DNA of 64,000 bases from Sphingobium sp. CAP-1 (GTDB lineage Bacteria; Pseudomonadota; Alphaproteobacteria; Sphingomonadales; Sphingomonadaceae): assembly GCF_009720145.1 (NCBI RefSeq), contig NZ_CP046253.1, forward strand, positions 310,001-374,000, read 5' to 3'. The translations under genes and the position numbers were made by a program. Of this stretch, positions 26,146-35,055 are shown piece after piece. The notes under the pieces were generated by a model. The model was not told the origin of the DNA. It made no database searches and saw nothing but the letters and a program-made list of their open reading frames with translations. The first letter of the stretch is position 1. Every line of letters begins with the position of its first letter.

Positions 26146-26758
26146 AACCGATGGCGCGGCGATCTATCGCCAATCCTTCGCCATCATTCGCGCGGAGGCG
26201 GCGCTGGCGCGCTTTTCCGCCGAGGAGGAGCCCGTGGCCGTCCGCATGATCCATGCCGCCGGCATGGTGGACCTCGCCCCGCATATCCGCTTCTCGCCCG
26301 GTTTTGCCGACGCCGCCCGCGGCGCGCTGGCGCAGGGCGCGCCGATCCTGTGCGATGTCCGCATGGTGTCCGAAGGGGTGACGCGCACGCGCCTGCCTGC
26401 GGACAATCCGGTGATCTGCACCTTGGGCGACGCATCGGTGCCCGAACGGGCGCGCGCCATGGGCAATACCCGCTCGGCCGCCGCGCTGGAACTGTGGCGG
26501 CCGCATCTGGCCGGCGCGGTCGTGGCGATCGGCAACGCGCCGACCGCGCTCTTCCATCTGCTTGACATGCTGGCGGAACCATCCTGCCCGCGTCCCGCCG
26601 CGATCATCGGCTGCCCGGTCGGCTTCGTCGGCGCGGCCGAATCCAAGGCGGCCCTGTGGCAGGAGCAGCCCGTCCCCTGCTGCATCGTGGAGGGCCGCCT
26701 TGGCGGCAGCGCCATGACGGTGGCAGCGATCAATGCGCTGGCGAGCCGCGCGGAATGA
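26129..26758 (+). CDS. cobH: Precorrin-8X methylmutase CobH
   Basis: A 209-residue protein of normal CobH/CbiC length. Motifs include VRMIHAAGMVDLAPHI, with the catalytic His, DVRMVSEGVTR and IGNAPTALFHLLDM. It moves the C-11 methyl to C-12, turning precorrin-8X into hydrogenobyrinic acid. The start at 26129 (MPHLYETDGAAIYRQSF) lies inside the end of cobG. Confidence 0.95.
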   Translation: MPHLYETDGAAIYRQSFAIIRAEAALARFSAEEEPVAVRMIHAAGMVDLAPHIRFSPGFADAARGALAQGAPILCDVRMVSEGVTRTRLPADNPVICTLGDASVPERARAMGNTRSAAALELWRPHLAGAVVAIGNAPTALFHLLDMLAEPSCPRPAAIIGCPVGFVGAAESKAALWQEQPVPCCIVEGRLGGSAMTVAAINALASRAE

Positions 26759-27486
26759 GCAACATGCCCGGCACCATCCATGGCGTGGGCCTCGGCCCCG
26801 GCGCGCAGGATCTGATGAGCGTCCGCACCGACCGGCTGGTGCGTGGCGCGCGCCACATCGCCTATTTCCGCAAGGCCGGCCGCCCCGGTCAGGCGCGCCG
26901 CATCGTCGAGGGGATGCTGCGCCCCGACGTGGTCGAGATCGCGATGGAATATCCGGTAACGACCGAAATCCCGCTCAGCGATCCGCGCTACAAGGCGTGC
27001 CTGTCCGCCTTCTACGCCGACTGCACCGATCGGCTGACCGCGCTGGCGCAGGCGGGCGAGGATGTGGTGGTGCTGTGCGAGGGCGATCCCTTTTTTTACG
27101 GCTCCTTCATGCATCTGCACAGCCGGCTGACGGGCGTCGTGCCAGTGCGGATCGTGCCGGGGATCAGCGGCATGGCCGGCGCCTGGACCGCCAGCGGCGC
27201 GCCGATCACCTGGGGCGACGATGTGCTGACCGTGCTGATGGCGACCCTGCCCGAAGCGGACCTCGCCCGCCGCATCGCCGACACCGACGCGCTGGTGGTG
27301 ATGAAGATCGGCCGCAACCTGCCCAAGCTGCGCCGCGCGGTGGCGGCGGCCGGGCGGGAAAGCGAGGCATGGCTGGTCGAACATGCCGCCATGCCGGAGC
27401 AGAAAGTGACGCCGCTGCGGCAAGCCGACAGCGTCACCCCCTATTTCTCGATCCTGCTGATCCACGGGCAGGGGCGGCGGCCATGA
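26755..27486 (+). CDS. cobI: Precorrin-2 C(20)-methyltransferase CobI
   Basis: A 243-residue SAM-dependent tetrapyrrole methylase with the family GVGLGPGAQDLMSVR start, CEGDPFFYGSFMHLH and VPGISGMAGAW. It makes precorrin-3A from precorrin-2. ATGA overlap with cobH sets the start at MSNMPGTIHG; a second ATG at 26764 is possible. Confidence 0.95.
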   Translation: MSNMPGTIHGVGLGPGAQDLMSVRTDRLVRGARHIAYFRKAGRPGQARRIVEGMLRPDVVEIAMEYPVTTEIPLSDPRYKACLSAFYADCTDRLTALAQAGEDVVVLCEGDPFFYGSFMHLHSRLTGVVPVRIVPGISGMAGAWTASGAPITWGDDVLTVLMATLPEADLARRIADTDALVVMKIGRNLPKLRRAVAAAGRESEAWLVEHAAMPEQKVTPLRQADSVTPYFSILLIHGQGRRP

Positions 27487-28232
27487 GCGGTTGGCTCGCG
27501 ATCGCTGGGCTGGGTCCGGGCGACGAAGCGCTGGTGACGCCGGAGGTGACGGCGGCGCTGGCGCTGGCGACCGATATTGTCGGCTATATCCCTTATGTCG
27601 CGCGCATCGCCCCGCGCGCGGGGCTGGCCCTGCATCCCACCGACAATCGGGTGGAATTGGAACGAGCGGCCCATGCGCTGGATATGGCGGCGGCGGGGCG
27701 GCGCGTGGTCGTGGTGTCGTCGGGCGATCCGGGCGTGTTCGCCATGGCGTCGGCGGTGTTCGAAGCGCTGGAGGCGGGACCGGACGCATGGCGCGCCCTC
27801 GACATTCGCGTCCTGCCCGGCATTACCGCCATGCTGGCCGCCAGCGCGCGGGCCGGCGCGCCGCTGGGCCATGATTTCTGCGCCATCAACCTGTCCGATA
27901 ACCTCAAGCCCTGGGACTTGATCGAACGGCGGTTGCGGCTGGCGGTCGAGGCGGACTTCGCCATCGCCCTCTATAATCCCCGGTCGAAGGCGCGGCCGGA
28001 AGGCTTTGCCCGTACGCTGGACCTGCTGCGCGAAGTGTGCGGCGACGATCGCCCGATCCTGTTCGCGCGCGCCGTTTCGACCCCCGACGAAGCGCTGGCC
28101 ATCGTGCCGCTGTCGCAGGCGACGCCGGAGATGGCGGACATGCGCACAATCGTCATCATCGGCTCCAGCCAGACGCGGATCATCGCCCGCGTCGGCGCGC
28201 CGATCCTCTACACCCCCCGGTCGGCGTCATGA
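27483..28232 (+). CDS. cobJ: Precorrin-3B C(17)-methyltransferase CobJ
   Basis: A 249-residue methylase with AIAGLGPGDEALVTPEV, SSGDPGVFAMASAVFE and LPGITAMLAASARAGAPLGH plus NLSDNLKPW, the CobJ-specific segment. It methylates C-17 and drives ring contraction to precorrin-4. ATGA overlap with cobI. Its last 25 bp overlap the 3' end of the antisense cobK. Confidence 0.94.
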   Translation: MSGWLAIAGLGPGDEALVTPEVTAALALATDIVGYIPYVARIAPRAGLALHPTDNRVELERAAHALDMAAAGRRVVVVSSGDPGVFAMASAVFEALEAGPDAWRALDIRVLPGITAMLAASARAGAPLGHDFCAINLSDNLKPWDLIERRLRLAVEADFAIALYNPRSKARPEGFARTLDLLREVCGDDRPILFARAVSTPDEALAIVPLSQATPEMADMRTIVIIGSSQTRIIARVGAPILYTPRSAS

Positions 28233-28957
28233 TCCAGCCAGCGCAGCACGTCTTGTGGATCATGGGCCTCCAGCCGGTCGGGCAGGGCCGGCCGGTCGAT
28301 CATCAATACCGGCAAGTCCAGTTGCCGCGCGGCGATCAGCTTCGCCTGCGCGCCAGCGCCGCCGGCATTTTTGCAGAGGATCAGGTCGATGCGATGCTCC
28401 TGCATCAGCCGCCTGTCGCCCTCCACGCCGAATGGGCCGCGATCGATCACCAGATGATGCTGTGGCAGCACCGGCGGCACGGCTGGCGCATCGACGAAAC
28501 GGAGCAGGTAAAAATGCTGCGGTTGGACGGCGAAGGCGTCGGCGTGCATCCGGCCGAGCGCCAGCATGATACGACGGGCAGGACCGTCCAGCGCGGCGAT
28601 CGCCCCGGCCATGTCGGGCGCATGGGTCCAGCGGTCGTCCTGCTCCGCGCGCCACGCCGGGCGGGTCAGGGCGATATGGGCGACGCCCGCCTGCCGCGCC
28701 GCGATGACGGCATTGCCGCTCATCGTCGCGGCGAAGGGATGGGTGGCGTCGACCAGATGGGTGACGCCTTCGCTTTGCAGATAGGCCGCCAGCCCCTCCG
28801 CCCCGCCAAAGCCGCCGACCCGCACCGGCACCGGTTGCGGCCGGGGATTGTCCACCCGGCCGGCATAGCTGAGCGTCGCCCGTTCCCCGCATTCCGCCAG
28901 CAGTCGGGCGAGCGCGCTCGCTTCGGTGGTGCCGCCCAGGATCAGGATATTGCGCAT
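28208..28957 (-). CDS. cobK: Precorrin-6A reductase CobK
   Basis: A 249-residue NADPH-dependent reductase converting precorrin-6A to precorrin-6B. It has the N-terminal ILGGTTEASALARLLAE, the VDATHPFAATMSGNAV motif and a late CKNAGGAGAQAKLIAA. The start at 28957 is chosen because MRNILILGGTTEAS is the family N-terminus; frames extending upstream to 29413 are antisense to cobL. It is the only minus-strand gene inside the plus-strand operon. Its stop overlaps cobJ by 25 bp and its start codon overlaps that of cobL (CATG). Confidence 0.93.
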   Translation of the reverse strand: MRNILILGGTTEASALARLLAECGERATLSYAGRVDNPRPQPVPVRVGGFGGAEGLAAYLQSEGVTHLVDATHPFAATMSGNAVIAARQAGVAHIALTRPAWRAEQDDRWTHAPDMAGAIAALDGPARRIMLALGRMHADAFAVQPQHFYLLRFVDAPAVPPVLPQHHLVIDRGPFGVEGDRRLMQEHRIDLILCKNAGGAGAQAKLIAARQLDLPVLMIDRPALPDRLEAHDPQDVLRWLDHDADRGV

Positions 28958-30176
28958 GGCTGATGGTCCGATGGATAAGGGGCCGGCAGGGCCATGGCTG
29001 ACGATCGTCGGCGTGGGCGAGGATGGATGGGACGGACTGGCCGGGCCTGCCCGCGCGGCGATCGACGCGGCGGACATGGTCATGGGACCGGCCCGGCATC
29101 TGGCGCTGCTGGGCCAGCATAGGGGGCGGGCGGTCGAATGGCCAGTCCCCTTTGCCGACGGCATAGCGCCGCTGCTGGCGCAACGCGGCCGGCGCGTGGT
29201 GGCGCTGGCGTCGGGCGATCCCTTCTGGTTCGGCGCGGGGAGCAGTCTCACCCGCCATCTGGAGCCGGGGGAATGGATCGCACATCCCGCGCCGTCGACC
29301 TTTTCGTTGGCCGCGGCGCGGCTGGGCTGGGCGGTGCAGGACATGGCCTGTATCGCGCTCCACGCCGCGCCGGTCACGCGGTTGCGCCCGCATCTCGCGC
29401 CGGGGCGACGCATCGTAGCGCTGCTGCGCGATGGCGCAGCGGCAAGCGAGGTGGCGGCCTATCTCAAGGATCAGGGCTTCGGCGCATCGACGCTCCATCT
29501 GCTTGAAGCGCTGGGCGGCCCGCGCGAACGAGTGCGCGCCATCCGCGCCGACGCCCCGATGCCGGAGGACATCGTCCATCCTGTCGCGATCGGCATCGAC
29601 TGTGCGGGCGAGGGCAGGGTGTTGCCCTGCGCATCGGGCATCGCCGACGACTGGTTCGACCATGACGGCCAGATCAGCAAGCGGCCCGTTCGCGCCCTCA
29701 CCTTGTCGGCGCTGGCCCCCCGGCCCGGCGAGACATTGTGGGACATTGGCGCGGGATCGGGATCGATCGGGATCGAATGGCTGCTCGCCCATCCCGCCAA
29801 TCGCACCGTCGCGCTGGAGGCCGATCCGCTGCGCGCCGCGCGGATCAGGGCGAACGCCGCCGCATTGGGCGTGGATCGGATCGAGATACTGATCGGCCGC
29901 GCACCCGACCTGTTGCCCGATGGCGTCCCCGATGCGATCTTCATCGGCGGCGGCCTGTCGCAAGCGTTGCTGGAAAGGCTCTGGGCGCGGTTGCCGGCCG
30001 GGCGGCGGCTGGTCGCCAATGCCGTGACGCTGGAGTCCGAAGCCCTGCTCGCCCGCTGGCAGGCGGACAAAGGCGGCGATCTGTTGCGGATCGACCTCGC
30101 CCAGGCCGCGCCGATCGGATCGCGACGCGGCTGGCGTGCCAGCTACCCGCTGGTGCAATGGAGCGTCTCTTTATGA
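28956..30176 (+). CDS. cobL: Precorrin-6Y C(5,15)-methyltransferase (decarboxylating) CobL
   Basis: A 406-residue two-domain enzyme. The N-terminal CobE/CbiE-type methylase domain (about 15-215) shows VGVGEDGWDGL and SGDPFWFGAG. The C-terminal CbiT-like Rossmann methylase (about 230-400) has LWDIGAGSGSIGIEW with Asp263. It methylates C-5 and C-15 and decarboxylates precorrin-6B to precorrin-8X. The start may be 28956 (MADGPMDKG) or 28971. Either way it abuts or overlaps the divergent cobK start. Confidence 0.94.
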   Translation: MADGPMDKGPAGPWLTIVGVGEDGWDGLAGPARAAIDAADMVMGPARHLALLGQHRGRAVEWPVPFADGIAPLLAQRGRRVVALASGDPFWFGAGSSLTRHLEPGEWIAHPAPSTFSLAAARLGWAVQDMACIALHAAPVTRLRPHLAPGRRIVALLRDGAAASEVAAYLKDQGFGASTLHLLEALGGPRERVRAIRADAPMPEDIVHPVAIGIDCAGEGRVLPCASGIADDWFDHDGQISKRPVRALTLSALAPRPGETLWDIGAGSGSIGIEWLLAHPANRTVALEADPLRAARIRANAAALGVDRIEILIGRAPDLLPDGVPDAIFIGGGLSQALLERLWARLPAGRRLVANAVTLESEALLARWQADKGGDLLRIDLAQAAPIGSRRGWRASYPLVQWSVSL

Positions 30177-30538
30177 TCGTCGCCGGCTTCGGCTGTCGCA
30201 CGAGCGCGACCGCAGCGTCGCTGCGCGCGGCGCTGGCGGAAGCGCAGCACGGTCTGCCGCCCGTCACCCTGCTCGCCGCGCCGCAGGACAAGCTGCCCGC
30301 GCTGGAACCGTTGGCGCAGGCGCTCAACCTGCCGAGCGTCGGCATCGCCCCGGACGCGCTGGCCGCCATCGCCACCCCAACCCATTCCGCCGCCAGCCTG
30401 TCCGCGCGCCATGTCGGCAGCGTCTGCGAAGCCGCCGCGCTCGCCGCCGCCGGCCCCGGCGCGACCCTGATCGTCGGCCGCTGCGTCTCACCCGATCGCA
30501 TGGCGACCTGCGCCATCGCCCAAGGACCAACCGCATGA
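30173..30538 (+). CDS. cobE: Cobalamin biosynthesis protein CobE
   Basis: A 121-residue protein matching the CobE/CbiG C-terminal-domain family: MIVAGFGCRTSATAASLRAA at the start, LAAPQDKLPALEPLA, and SVCEAAALAAAG, then LIVGRCVSPDRMATCAIA. CobE is essential for aerobic B12 synthesis in Pseudomonas denitrificans, but its exact role is unresolved; it may chaperone a reactive precorrin intermediate. ATGA overlaps on both sides place it firmly in the operon. Confidence 0.9.
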   Translation: MIVAGFGCRTSATAASLRAALAEAQHGLPPVTLLAAPQDKLPALEPLAQALNLPSVGIAPDALAAIATPTHSAASLSARHVGSVCEAAALAAAGPGATLIVGRCVSPDRMATCAIAQGPTA

Positions 30539-31320
30539 CCATCCATTTCATCGGCGCCGGTCCCGGCGCGCCCGACCTGCTCACCCTGCGCGGCCGCGAC
30601 CTGATCGCAAGCTCGCCGGTCTGCCTCTATGCCGGATCGCTAGTGCCGGCGGCCTTGCTCGACCATTGCCCGCCCGGCGCGCGGATCGTGAACACGGCGA
30701 TGCTGTCTTTGGACGACATCATCGCCGAAATGGCCGCCGCCCATGCGCAGGGCCATCACGTCGCGCGGCTCCATTCGGGCGATCTGTCGATCTGGTCGGC
30801 GATGGGCGAGCAATTGCGCCGCCTCCGCGCGCTCAACATCCCCTTCGACGTGACGCCCGGCGTCCCGGCCTTCGCCGCCGCCGCGGCCGCGCTGGAGGCG
30901 GAACTGACGCTGCCGGGCCTTGCCCAGTCGCTGGTGCTGACCCGCACGCCCGGCCGCGCCAGCGCCATGCCGCCGGCCGAAAGCCTCAGCGCCTTCGCCG
31001 CGACCGGAGCGACGCTCGCCATCCATCTGTCGATCCATAATCTGGCGCAGACGGTGGCGGACCTGATCCCGAACTACGGGTCGGATTGCCCGGTCGCGGT
31101 GGCGTGGCGGGCGAGTTGGCCCGACCAGCGGATCGTCCGCGCGACGCTCGCCACCATCGAACAGGCCGTCGCCGGCAGCATGGAGCGCACCGCACTTATC
31201 CTCGTCGGCCAAGTGCTGGGATCGCCCGACTTCGCCGAAAGCAGCCTTTACGCCCCCGATTATGACCGCCGCTTCCGCCCGCAATCGGCGGACTCGCGTT
31301 TCGCCGGAGCAAGCGAATGA
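30535..31320 (+). CDS. cobM: Precorrin-4 C(11)-methyltransferase CobM
   Basis: A 261-residue methylase with HFIGAGPGAPDLLTLRG, LHSGDLSIWSAMGEQLRRL and VTPGVPAFAAAAAALEAELT. It makes precorrin-5 from precorrin-4. ATGA overlap with cobE; the stop overlaps the cobB start. Confidence 0.95.
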   Translation: MTIHFIGAGPGAPDLLTLRGRDLIASSPVCLYAGSLVPAALLDHCPPGARIVNTAMLSLDDIIAEMAAAHAQGHHVARLHSGDLSIWSAMGEQLRRLRALNIPFDVTPGVPAFAAAAAALEAELTLPGLAQSLVLTRTPGRASAMPPAESLSAFAATGATLAIHLSIHNLAQTVADLIPNYGSDCPVAVAWRASWPDQRIVRATLATIEQAVAGSMERTALILVGQVLGSPDFAESSLYAPDYDRRFRPQSADSRFAGASE

Positions 31321-32624
31321 CCGTCCCCGGCCTGATGATCGCCGCGCCCGCCTCCGGCACCGGCAAGACCACGGTGATGCTGGGGTTGCTCCGCGCACTC
31401 AGCGAGGACGGCCTGACCGTCCAGCCCTATAAAAGCGGTCCCGACTATATCGATCCCGCCTTCCACCGCGCCGCCTGCGGCCGCGCCTCCTTCAACCTCG
31501 ATAGCTGGGCGATGACGCCCGGCCTGCTCGACATGATCGCTGGCGAGGCGGCTGGTGCAAACCTCGTCATCGCCGAGGGGTCGATGGGCCTTTATGACGG
31601 CGTCGCCAGCATCGGCGGCACGGGGCATGGCGCCAGCGCCGACATCGCGAAGCGCATGGGCTGGCCGGTGATCCTCGTGATCGACGTGTCGGGGCAGGCG
31701 CAGTCGGCCGCCGCCACCGCGCTGGGTTTCGCCCGCTTCGATCCCGACCTGCCCCTTGCCGGGGTGATTCTGAATCGCGTCGCCAGCCCGCGCCATGAGC
31801 GGTTGGCGCGGCGGGGGATGGAGGCGGTCGGCATCCCGGTGCTGGGCACGCTGCCCCGGCGCGGCGACCTGACTTTGCCGGAGCGGCATCTGGGGCTGGT
31901 GCAGGCGGTCGAGCATCCCGATCTCGATCGCGCCATCGCCGACTATGCGGCCTTCCTGCGCGCCCATGCCGATCTGCCGGCGATCCGGCAGGCGGCGCGC
32001 GGCCATGCGCCCGGTGCGGCGACCAGCCTGCCGCCACCCCCGGCGCAGCGTATCGCGCTCGCCCGTGACGAAGCCTTTTCCTTCATCTATCCCCATCTGC
32101 TGGAAGGCTGGCGGCGGGCCGGCGCGGAAATCCTGCCCTTCTCCCCGCTGGCCGACCAAGCGCCCGCGCCCGACGCCGATCTGGTCTGGCTGCCCGGCGG
32201 CTATCCCGAACTTCATGCCGGGCGGATCGCTGCTTCTTCGCACTTCCTCGCCGGGCTGCGTCGCCATGCGCAAAGTCGCCCCGTCCATGGCGAATGCGGC
32301 GGTTATATGGTGCTGGGCGAAGCGCTGATCGACAAGGCGGGGGAGCGCCACGGCATGGCCGGCCTGCTGGGCCTTGTCACCAGCTACGCGCAGCGGCGGA
32401 TGCATCTGGGCTATCGCCACGCGACGTTGCTGGCCCCGGTGGCGACCATGGCGGCGGGCACGGCGCTGCGCGGCCATGAGTTCCATTATTCGACCATCAT
32501 CGACCAGCCCGACGCGCCGCTGGCCGCCGTGACCGACGCCGATGGCGCGGCGGTTCCCGAAACCGGATCGCAGCGCGGGCATGTGACCGGCACCTTCTTC
32601 CACATGATCGCGCCCGCCGCATGA
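31317..32624 (+). CDS. cobB: Hydrogenobyrinic acid a,c-diamide synthase CobB
   Basis: A 435-residue amidotransferase. The N-terminal dethiobiotin-synthetase-like ATP domain has P-loop ASGTGKTT (residues 11-18) and YKSGPDYIDPAFH. The C-terminal class I glutaminase has HGECGGYMVLGEALID with the catalytic Cys. In the aerobic route it amidates side chains a and c before cobalt insertion. The related cobyric acid synthase CobQ is absent from the window. Confidence 0.94.
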   Translation: MTVPGLMIAAPASGTGKTTVMLGLLRALSEDGLTVQPYKSGPDYIDPAFHRAACGRASFNLDSWAMTPGLLDMIAGEAAGANLVIAEGSMGLYDGVASIGGTGHGASADIAKRMGWPVILVIDVSGQAQSAAATALGFARFDPDLPLAGVILNRVASPRHERLARRGMEAVGIPVLGTLPRRGDLTLPERHLGLVQAVEHPDLDRAIADYAAFLRAHADLPAIRQAARGHAPGAATSLPPPPAQRIALARDEAFSFIYPHLLEGWRRAGAEILPFSPLADQAPAPDADLVWLPGGYPELHAGRIAASSHFLAGLRRHAQSRPVHGECGGYMVLGEALIDKAGERHGMAGLLGLVTSYAQRRMHLGYRHATLLAPVATMAAGTALRGHEFHYSTIIDQPDAPLAAVTDADGAAVPETGSQRGHVTGTFFHMIAPAA

Positions 32625-33376
32625 TCGCCCTGACCTTGATCGGCATCGGCACCGGCGATCCGGCGCAACTCACCCTGGCGGCGATCCGGGCGATGAACGC
32701 CGCCGACCTGATCCTGCTACCGCGCAAGAGTGAGGAGAAAAGCGATCTGATCGCGGTGCGCCGGCAGATGTGCGCCGATATGCTCGACGGCTCCACGAAG
32801 GTCGTTGAATTCGACCTACCCGTCCGCCGGAGCGAAGGCGACTATCTGGAGGCGGTGAGTGACTGGCATGACGCCATCGCGCAATGCTGGGCGGCGCAGA
32901 TCGCGAAGCATCTCCCCGATGGCGGCAAACTCGCCCTGCTCGTCTGGGGCGACCCGTCCCTCTATGACAGCACCTTGCGCATCGCCGACCGGCTGCGCGC
33001 GCAGAGCATGGACCTGAATGTGACCGTGGTGCCGGGGATCAGCAGCCTTCAGGCGCTGACCGCCGCCCATGCCATTCCCCTGAACGCGCTGGCCGAACCG
33101 GTCGTCATCACCACCGGCCGGCAATTGCGCGACCATGGCTGGCCCGCGCAGGCGGACAGCGTCGCAGTGATGCTGGACGGCGGCGGCGCGTTTCAGGCGA
33201 TCGATCCGGCCGGCGTTACGATCTGGTGGGGCGCTTATCTCGGCATGGCGCAGCAGGCGCTGATCGCCGGCGCGCTGGGCAAGGTTGGCCCGCATATCAT
33301 CGCGGAACGGGCGGCGCTGCGGGCGCGGCATGGCTGGATCATGGATGTCTATCTGATGCGGAAGGAAGCGAAATGA
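32621..33376 (+). CDS. cobF: Precorrin-6A synthase (deacetylating) CobF
   Basis: A 251-residue SAM methylase with LIGIGTGDPAQLTLAAIRAM, LLPRKSEEKSDLIAVRR and VWGDPSLYDSTLRI, features specific to CobF. It methylates C-1 of precorrin-5 and releases acetate; like CobG it marks the aerobic route. ATGA overlaps link it to cobB and cobO. Confidence 0.95.
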   Translation: MIALTLIGIGTGDPAQLTLAAIRAMNAADLILLPRKSEEKSDLIAVRRQMCADMLDGSTKVVEFDLPVRRSEGDYLEAVSDWHDAIAQCWAAQIAKHLPDGGKLALLVWGDPSLYDSTLRIADRLRAQSMDLNVTVVPGISSLQALTAAHAIPLNALAEPVVITTGRQLRDHGWPAQADSVAVMLDGGGAFQAIDPAGVTIWWGAYLGMAQQALIAGALGKVGPHIIAERAALRARHGWIMDVYLMRKEAK

Positions 33377-33978
33377 GCGAAGCGGACGAAGCCCGCCACG
33401 CGGAAAAAATGCGCAAGAAACAGGCGGCGCAGGCAAAGATCATGGCCAACAAGACGCAGGAGAAGGGGCTGCTGATCGTCCATACCGGCAAGGGCAAGGG
33501 CAAGACCAGTGCGGCGCTGGGCATGGTGGTCCGCGCCATCGGCCATGGCATGAGGGTCGGCGTCGTCCAGTTCGTGAAGGGCGCGATGGCGACCGGCGAA
33601 AAGGCCGTGTTCGACGCCTTCCCCGACCATGTCGAATTCAAGCCGATGGGCGAGGGCTTCACCTGGAACACGCAGGACCGCAGCCGCGACATCGCCAACG
33701 CCCGCGCCGCCTGGGACGAGGTGAAGCGGATGATCGCCGACCCAAGCTACGCCATGGTTCTGGCCGACGAACTCAACATCGTGCTGCGCTACGACTATCT
33801 GCCGGTCGATGAAGTGCTGGCGGCGGTGAATGCGCGCGACCCGATGAAGCATGTCATCATCACCGGCCGCAACGCGCCCGACGCGCTGGTCGAGGCGGCC
33901 GACCTCGTCACCGACATGGTGATGGTGAAGCATCCCTTCCGGTCGGGGGTGAAGGCGCAGAAGGGCATCGAATTTTGA
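33373..33978 (+). CDS. cobO: Cob(I)yrinic acid a,c-diamide adenosyltransferase CobO
   Basis: A 201-residue CobA/CobO-type ATP:corrinoid adenosyltransferase. P-loop HTGKGKGKTSAA lies near residues 37-48, followed by VVQFVKGAMATGE and the DELNIVLRYDYL block. It attaches the 5'-deoxyadenosyl group to reduced cobalt. Its TGA overlaps the TTG start of bluB. Confidence 0.95.
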   Translation: MSEADEARHAEKMRKKQAAQAKIMANKTQEKGLLIVHTGKGKGKTSAALGMVVRAIGHGMRVGVVQFVKGAMATGEKAVFDAFPDHVEFKPMGEGFTWNTQDRSRDIANARAAWDEVKRMIADPSYAMVLADELNIVLRYDYLPVDEVLAAVNARDPMKHVIITGRNAPDALVEAADLVTDMVMVKHPFRSGVKAQKGIEF

Positions 33979-34622
33979 GCGACGCCGCGCCCGATTTCGA
34001 TACGGCCTTCGTGGCGCAGCTCGATGCGCTGCTGCGCTGGCGGCGCGACGTGCGCCATTTTCGCTCCGATCCGGTGCCGGAAGCCGACATGCAGGCGCTG
34101 ATGGCCAGCGTTAGCCTTGCGCCTTCGGTCGGCCATGCCCAGCCCTGGCGGCTGGTGCGGGTGCGATCGGCCGATCGTCGCGCGCGGATCGCCGACCATG
34201 TCGATGCGCAGGCGCTGGCGGCGGCGGACGGCTATACCGATCCCGCCCAGCGCGATCGGTATCGCGCGCTCAAGCTGCACGCCCTGCGCGAGGCGCCGGA
34301 AATCGTCGCCATCTTTTCCGACGACCGGCCCGTCGCCGGCCATGGCCTGGGCATCGCCACCATGCCCGAAATGCTCCGCTATTCGACCGTGATGGCGGTC
34401 CATGGTCTGTGGCTAGCGGCGCGGGCGCGGGGCATCGGCATGGGCTGGGTGTCGATCGTCGATCCGCCGGCGCTCACGGCGATGCTCGATGTGCCGGCCG
34501 ACTGGACGCTGATCGCGCTGCTCTGCATCGGCTATCCGGCCGCGCCATCCGACACGCCCGAACTGGAGCAGCGCGGCTGGCAGGCGCGCGAGCCGCTGGC
34601 CGACCGTCTGTTCGACCGATGA
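33975..34622 (+). CDS. bluB: 5,6-dimethylbenzimidazole synthase BluB
   Basis: A 215-residue flavin destructase of the nitroreductase fold. It has RRDVRHFRSDPVP, LAPSVGHAQPWR and STVMAVHGLWLAARARGIGM with GWVSIVDP. It fragments FMN with O2 to give the lower ligand DMB. The start is a TTG at 33975, forming TTGA with the cobO stop; the next ATG is at codon 38 and would cut into the conserved N-terminus. The gene shows the cell makes its own lower ligand. Confidence 0.94.
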   Translation: MSDAAPDFDTAFVAQLDALLRWRRDVRHFRSDPVPEADMQALMASVSLAPSVGHAQPWRLVRVRSADRRARIADHVDAQALAAADGYTDPAQRDRYRALKLHALREAPEIVAIFSDDRPVAGHGLGIATMPEMLRYSTVMAVHGLWLAARARGIGMGWVSIVDPPALTAMLDVPADWTLIALLCIGYPAAPSDTPELEQRGWQAREPLADRLFDR

Positions 34623-34647
34623 CCTTCTTTTTCAGGAGCAGAACCCT

Positions 34648-35055
34648 ATGTTGAAAGCCGTGGAGGATGGCCCCGCCGTGGTCGCCTGCAACACCTGCCG
34701 CCTCAGCCCCGACGCGCGCGAGGATGGCGAAGGCCGGCGCGGCGGCGCGCTGCTGGCCGATGCGCTCGCCGCCGTCCGGGCGGGCGATTCGCGCTATGCC
34801 GGCATCGCCGTCCAGCAAATGCCCTGCCTGTTCGCCTGTACCGACCATTGCACCGTGCATCTGCGCGCGCCGGGCAAGGTCGGCTATGTGCTGGGGCGCT
34901 TCAGCCCGGATGCCGACGCCGCCCGCGCCATCCTCGACTATGCGGTCGTCTATGCCGATAGCGATCATGGCCGGGTGCCGTTCAAACAATGGCCGCAGGG
35001 GGTGAAGGGTCATTTCATCACCCGCACCCCACCGCCAGGCTTCGTCGCCGAATGA
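34648..35055 (+). CDS. DUF1636 (ferredoxin-like) protein of the cob operon
   Basis: A 135-residue DUF1636 protein. Conserved cysteines sit in ACNTCRLSPDAR (residues 14 and 17) and MPCLFACTDHCTVHL (about 60, 64 and 68), the pattern of thioredoxin-like [2Fe-2S] ferredoxins. AGGAG is well placed upstream. Its steady location in B12 operons suggests a redox or cobalt-related job, such as reducing cobalt before adenosylation; that is inference. It overlaps cobT by ATGA. Confidence 0.8.
   Translation: MLKAVEDGPAVVACNTCRLSPDAREDGEGRRGGALLADALAAVRAGDSRYAGIAVQQMPCLFACTDHCTVHLRAPGKVGYVLGRFSPDADAARAILDYAVVYADSDHGRVPFKQWPQGVKGHFITRTPPPGFVAE

Noticed and set aside
28958..29413. N-terminal extension of cobK upstream to 29413
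   Set aside because: The extra residues are antisense to cobL, and the family N-terminus MRNILILGGTTEAS starts at 28957.
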